A stretch of DNA of 64,000 nucleotides from Larix kaempferi (lineage: Eukaryota > Streptophyta > Pinopsida > Pinales > Pinaceae), in assembly GCA_027924585.1 (NCBI GenBank), contig BSBM01000299.1:32092501-32156500 (forward strand), in the 5' to 3' direction. The position numbers and the translations under genes were made by a program. The notes under the pieces are model-generated. The model worked only from the letters and a program-made list of their open reading frames with translations, did not search any database and had not been told where the DNA came from. This document shows positions 59,505 to 64,000 of this stretch, piece by piece; within the stretch, counting starts at the first letter, position 1; each line of letters begins with the position of its first letter.

Positions 59505-61479
59505 TGTAACATACCATTTTTGCTGGAAAACATTTTGTGTTAGCAAACATTATTATAACTTTTATTGTAAACTTTCAGGTTGGACAGGTGTCCAAGGATG
59601 ACTGTAATTTTCACATTATATTATTCTTAAATAAATAAAATAGGAGACAAACACCTAAGAGGACTGTTGAAAGAGTGGTTACTGATCCACTGGGTGGAAT
59701 GGAATCTGGGGTAGAAGACAATGGACAAGTGGCAGCATCATGATGCAACTAACTAGCTGTTGGTATGGGACAACTCCCTTCAAATGTGGTCATAGTGCCC
59801 TGAAAGATGGGACTAGAGCTTGAGGCTCATTTATTCCAAACTGACCACTAAAAGACCTAGGCAGTCTATATAATAGCCATCAAATATTGAACTCAGGTTC
59901 ATCACTTTTCCTGATGAGGAAATTTACCTTGGGGTTTTGCTGTGTTTGCACAAAAGAGATTTGATGAGGGGATATGCTATGTTGTTGATCATGTTGTGAG
60001 TCTGCCAAACTATTATTAAGTTCATGAGGTTGATGCTGAGTGGACAAGGCATTTTATTTCAGGAGGTTGATGCTGAGTGGACAAGGCATTTTATTTCAGG
60101 AGGTTGATGCTGAGTGAAGAAGGAATTTTTGAGTGCCTTGCTTCTACATGGATTCCACCCACTTATTGGATCAATAATCAGGCTCTGGGGTTCACTAGAA
60201 GTCAGCAGTTGAGCTGCTTCTTCTGAAGCAAGTTGGGAGGAACAAGCCTCCTTGGGTGTTTGTCAGCCCTATTGTCATGTACAGGTTTTATTGTCTTATC
60301 TATTTTTGTATATTTTAAAGTTCTGTTATCTACTAGTTTTTACTGCTTATTTCATAAAGTTTATTTCAGTTTTCCTGAATAATTTTATAATTCTGTATAA
60401 ATCGATCTGATTGAATAAAATAGTCTCTGTATTTTTCCCCAAGCAAAAAGGAACAGCATTGTACTCTAGTACAGAGATAATTTAAGTAGAATGATTTGAT
60501 AGGCAAATTGCCGAGATTGATGAAAATAATATCATTGTTTTTATTCTTTAAAATTTCCTACTATGAATGGTTAAACTGAGTTAGTATATTCTACAGTTTT
60601 CTCATATCTGTATTCATTACAGTAGTGATTTTTATTTCATCAAAACAGTAAATTTATTTCATTTAAATAATAGAGTTTATATTAAATAAAGAAATCATTT
60701 CTGCTCTTTATGTTTTGATTTCCATATATTTATTATCAAAGAATATTGTTTGTATATTTATCGAATTCATAAATGTTTGAGATAGTTTGTAATCAAAACT
60801 TAGTACCATCATCGTAGGGTTTAGACCCTAGGGAAAAAGAAGTTAGACAGTTTCATACAGTACGATTGGAATGGAAAACATATATATTTCTGAGTACAAA
60901 CCAAGCCACGATCATTACAGACCTTCTCTTGATTTAAATACAAGTTTGCAATTTTCATAATGTGAGATGTACTGTTTGTATAACTAGTCATTTTCAGATA
61001 TTTTAAACTTGAACGACCTTAAGTCTCGAACCAAGATTCTCACCGATAGAATGCCCAAGTCTTTATCTCTTCAATTATTGACAAAAGAGATCTACTGAAA
61101 AATTGTTGGTCTCTAGTCCCAATTTAAACTCTTACCTGTAAACTGTCACAAGTACGAAATCACATGCTTTAGCACGAATGCTAAGTAAGCCTCGAGGCGT
61201 CCAAAGGACCCCTTCATAAATCAACAAAAACACATTAGTCAAATAGTTGAATCATCATTCATAACCATAATGATAGAAATTGCAATAGTGCAGCAAAGCA
61301 GAAATAACATCAAAATGTAAATCTAAAATCTTTAGCTGCAAATTCTTTTATTAATCACTATGACATTTAGTACAACGATATAATATTTTATGCATTATTT
61401 TATTTCAGCATACATCAAATAAGCAATAAATGTCACGTAGAAATTTTTTAAATTTTTGTGATTTTTTCGTGATGTTGCA
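59505..61479 (+). mobile_element. 3' LTR of the plus-strand chromovirus
   Basis: TGTAACATACC...GATGTTGCA. TATATAA at 59867-59873. It has three units of the 36-bp minisatellite (60020-60130) against two in the 5' LTR, which accounts exactly for the 36-bp length difference. Confidence 0.9.
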
Positions 61480-62727
61480 CATGCCAAGAGCATCTCCACA
61501 TCAACGGTGGAGATCTGGCGTCACAATCCCAAACAACTATTACATTTATGACACTTTATTACACTTTCCATCATATATTCCAGCTCATAAAACACTAAGA
61601 CGAGAATTGGTAGAGCTCAACACCACCAATGTAGACCTTACATTTTACACATGACAATCAGTACATAATCTGCCACAAGGATCTTCCACGAATGTGGTAG
61701 TTAAGAATGTTTAATGCCAAGGCCAGACTACCAATGCCTGCCAGCACGCTTCCACTAGATCATTAAGCACTCTGGCTTAGCACACGATGGTTCTTTAGCT
61801 ATATTAGCAAACTTGTCAATAACATATATAGTAATATAAGTCGAAAACCATATTTTATGTTATGGTATCAATTCGATAGCCATCAATATTATGTATAAAA
61901 GGGTTACATCATTGCTCCCATTGTTAAGTATGTTGTATGTAAGACTAATGCATCAATTAGACTATACGCTACAGAATTTATATTGTAGGCTACATATAGT
62001 TCTTATGGTAGGAAGAGTATGGAAGTAGTATATAGCATATTAAAGTCAGGGAATCACATAGTAGTTGCACATAGTGCACATGTTATAGGAATGTATAGTA
62101 GCATGCATTTAGTTTTGTTATATAAAGGCATATTATTTTCTTATGACAAATAACAGTAGCGCATATTAATCTAAAACATTGCTTTGAGATTCTATTTCTT
62201 CATTTGAACATTAAACAAGAAATGCATGATATGTATAGCTTACAAGTAATTAACTTATTCGAGTCACTTTAGAGGTACCTTAGAATCTTGACACAAAATC
62301 TTTCAAGGCTAACTGAAAATACATTTAAATTATACATGTAATATAGGATCTGACATGTCACCTTTACTTGTAATTTGCAAAAAGGAAGGTTCTGAAGCTT
62401 TAGCATGAATGCTAAGTAAGCCTCGGGGTTACCCTTAGGACCCCTTGCGTCATCAAAAGAAGAACAACAGTTAGCACTTATAAACATCAATATTTGATCG
62501 AGCTTTGACATAGGTATTATAACAATACAACTAAGAAAAGAAAAACCTCCAATAACATCTTAGAATAGATTTTGACTTCATTTTATAGAATACACAAACA
62601 TTACATCAAATGATAGTACAAACACTTTTTGTAGCATAACGACAAAGAAGCATTAATTTTATTTCCACACACTTAGTTTAATCATTAAATGCTACATTGA
62701 AAAATTTTAAATTTTTGGGATGTTACA
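61480..62727 (+). mobile_element. 3' end of the outer gypsy-type element
   Basis: 61480-62389 has no recognised feature. From 62390 the sequence resembles the last 350 bp of the chromovirus LTR (GCTTTAGCATGAATGCTAAG and AAATTTTTGGGATGTTACA) but is clearly diverged. It ends at 62727 with TTACA, followed by GAACA. Confidence 0.55.
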
Positions 62728-62732
62728 GAACA

Positions 62733-62839
62733 TCATCCAGAGCATCGTACTAATGCTCATCACACAACGCTTACATCCATAGCCATGGGAACGATCCTCC
62801 TATCACCATGCTTGGAATGGCTCCTGCAAATGTGTCCCA
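62733..62839 (-). other. Start of the copia 3' tail next to pol
   Basis: CATCATCCAGAGCATCGTACTAATGCTCATCAC-type words of the same kind as the array at 23740-24119. It joins the pol end on the right to the interrupted tail on the left. Confidence 0.55.
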
Positions 62840-63235
62840 TCACTTCTTCCTCGAAGTATCTTCTATCTGAAGAACACCAAGCCTCTCTCTAAAGTACTCA
62901 AACTTTACTCTGGCTAGTGGTTTCGTCAACACATCTACAACCTGCTCATCTATCACAACATACAGGAGCTTCATTGCTCCTCTCTGCACCATATCCCTGA
63001 TATAGTGATATTTGATCTCGATGTGCTAAGACTTATCATGGAACACTGGGTTCTGTGACAACTTCACACAACTCTGGTTGACACAATAGATATAGGTAGC
63101 ATCCAACGGGAGATAAAATAACTCACAGAGTAGCTTCCTAATCCATACTGTCTCACAAGTGGCCAAACAAGCTGCAACATACTCTGCTTCGTCTGTACTC
63201 AATGCTATGCAAGACTGCTTTGATGAATCGACCAT
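62840..63235 (-). pseudogene. Copia pol, C-terminal RNase H fragment
   Basis: Minus strand: SSKQSCIALSTDEAEYVAAC (Glu), WIRKLLCELF, ATYIYCVNQSCVKLSQNP (CDNQS with Asp replaced by Val), PVFHDKS, a TAG, then HIEIKYHYIRDMVQRGAMKL, DEQVVDVLTKPLARVKFEYF and RERLGVLQIED to the TGA at 62840-62842. This is the classic end of Ty1/copia pol. Upstream (right of 63245) no further RT is recognisable, so the element is 5'-truncated or diverged. Confidence 0.9.
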
Positions 63236-63578
63236 GCAATGAGACTATAAGGCCTAGGGAAACTCTATTGTTATCTTTCTTAATGAGGGCTCAATCTGTA
63301 CTTTCGGTTGCAAGACTTGGAAACTCCAATATTATTATTTCGAGGGTCCCCATCTCTTGTACTGTCCTTCTATTTATAAGTATTTTGGTAACGGGTGCAA
63401 CCTAGGGTTTTGGACTTGAGATGGTTTAGTTTACTTGACTTGACAGCTTTATCTTAAAAAGAATTTTAGTGTCTTTATACTTTTAACTCTTAGTTATACT
63501 TTATTTAACAATATATATATTTATATAACTGAATTTAACTTTAGTTATTACTCTCTTGTGACTGAACTCTTAGTTATT

Positions 63579-63617
<39 letters not shown>

Positions 63618-63648
63618 TAGACTTTTTAGTTTATTTATATTTTATTAA

Positions 63649-63712
<64 letters not shown>

Positions 63713-64000
63713 GTATGTATATGTATGACTCTTAGTTTATTTATCATATATTATATTTATATTTTTTTACTCTCAGTTTATTTAATCATAATATATTATA
63801 TTTATATGTTTTGACTCTCAGTTTATTTAATAATCCCTTTGCATGCTCAGTCCCTCTTTAAGTGTTGTACCAAGGAGTCTCTGAAGAGAAAGAAAGATGA
63901 TTTAGTTAATCAATTGAAAAATATAATTACTAGTGCTCCATAGTTTTTGGCTGAACATTATCAATGTGATGAGTTTTTGTGCTATTCAGATTTTTTCAGG
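63236..64000. other. Right edge: AT-rich sequence with large dinucleotide microsatellites
   Basis: (TA)n at 63578-63599 runs into (TG)n at 63599-63617; (AC)n at 63651-63679 runs into (AT)n at 63680-63712. Beyond it a CTCTTAGTTTATTTA(A/T)-type phrase recurs several times (63400-63830). No gene recognised. Confidence 0.6.

Larger units (their letters stand above)
38191..61479 (+). mobile_element. Plus-strand chromodomain Ty3/gypsy element, interrupted by a nested element
   Basis: LTRs 38191-40129 (1,939 bp) and 59505-61479 (1,975 bp), a PBS at 40132, gag, protease, RT, RNase H and an integrase with chromodomain in gypsy order. Flanks CATGG (38186-38190) and CATGC (61480-61484) form a target duplication with one mismatch. 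The gag frame is split by the element 40388-54918. Without it the element is about 8.75 kb. The organisation fits chromoviruses (Tekay/Reina-like); lineage assignment is inference. Confidence 0.9.
24125..62727 (+). mobile_element. Outer gypsy-type LTR element, split by nested insertions
   Basis: The left end TGTAACATAACCC is preceded by GAACA (24120-24124). The right end TTTGGGATGTTACA at 62727 is followed by GAACA (62728-62732). Copia-tail sequence lies on both outer sides, in matching orientation. The perfect 5-bp duplication and the continuing host sequence mark one insertion. Without the nested elements at 29234-35560 and 38191-61479 about 9 kb remain, in which I cannot find gag, pol, a PBS or the inner LTR ends. 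The interior is therefore rearranged or non-autonomous. Confidence 0.6.

Overview
This is an intergenic stretch of a repeat-rich plant nuclear genome. The evidence is an AT-rich background, Ty3/gypsy and Ty1/copia LTR retrotransposons of plant type inserted into one another, tRNA-Met-type and tRNA-Arg-type primer sites, and a Tat-like element with a second RNase H. A large-genome seed plant (a gymnosperm is plausible) is my inference, not something the sequence proves. There is no intact gene, no rRNA or tRNA gene that I recognise, and nothing bacterial. The only candidate for host coding sequence is a 264-codon open frame at 451-1245, preceded by a tandem repeat of about 185 bp.

Left half (2288-26619). 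A head-to-tail tandem duplication with a unit of about 7.7 kb: unit 1 is 2288-18857 and unit 2 is 18858-26619. Each unit consists of an AT-rich part with minus-strand RNase H relics, then a piece of a minus-strand copia element (LTR, polypurine tract, long 3' tail made of tandem repeats), then the first 2.5 kb of a gypsy-type element. Unit 1 was later hit by a minus-strand LTR element with LTRs of about 4 kb and a non-coding 2.5-kb interior (LARD-like, 5065-15318). A deletion next to it removed about 1.25 kb of unit 1 and the outer 555 bp of one LTR.

Right half (21950-63245). This reads as a nest several layers deep. A minus-strand copia element has its pol end at 62840-63235 and its 3' tail and LTR at 21950-24124. 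It is split by an outer gypsy-type insertion (24125-62727), bounded by the perfect 5-bp duplication GAACA. Inside that lie a minus-strand gypsy element (29234-35560) and a plus-strand chromodomain gypsy element (38191-61479, flanks CATGG/CATGC). The gag gene of the latter is split by a 14.5-kb Tat-like element (40388-54918, perfect ATTTT duplication).

The 14.5-kb element is the most interesting object. It has one long gag-pol frame. Downstream of its integrase is a separate second RNase H ORF. Further down, on the opposite strand, is a gene-like frame of about 360 codons interrupted by a 120-bp intron with canonical GT-AG borders, and the frame continues exactly across the splice. All coding regions are decayed. 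Most premature stops are explained by C-to-T or G-to-A changes (CGA, CAG or TGG codons), as expected for old methylated DNA. No gene here should be expected to make a full-length protein today.
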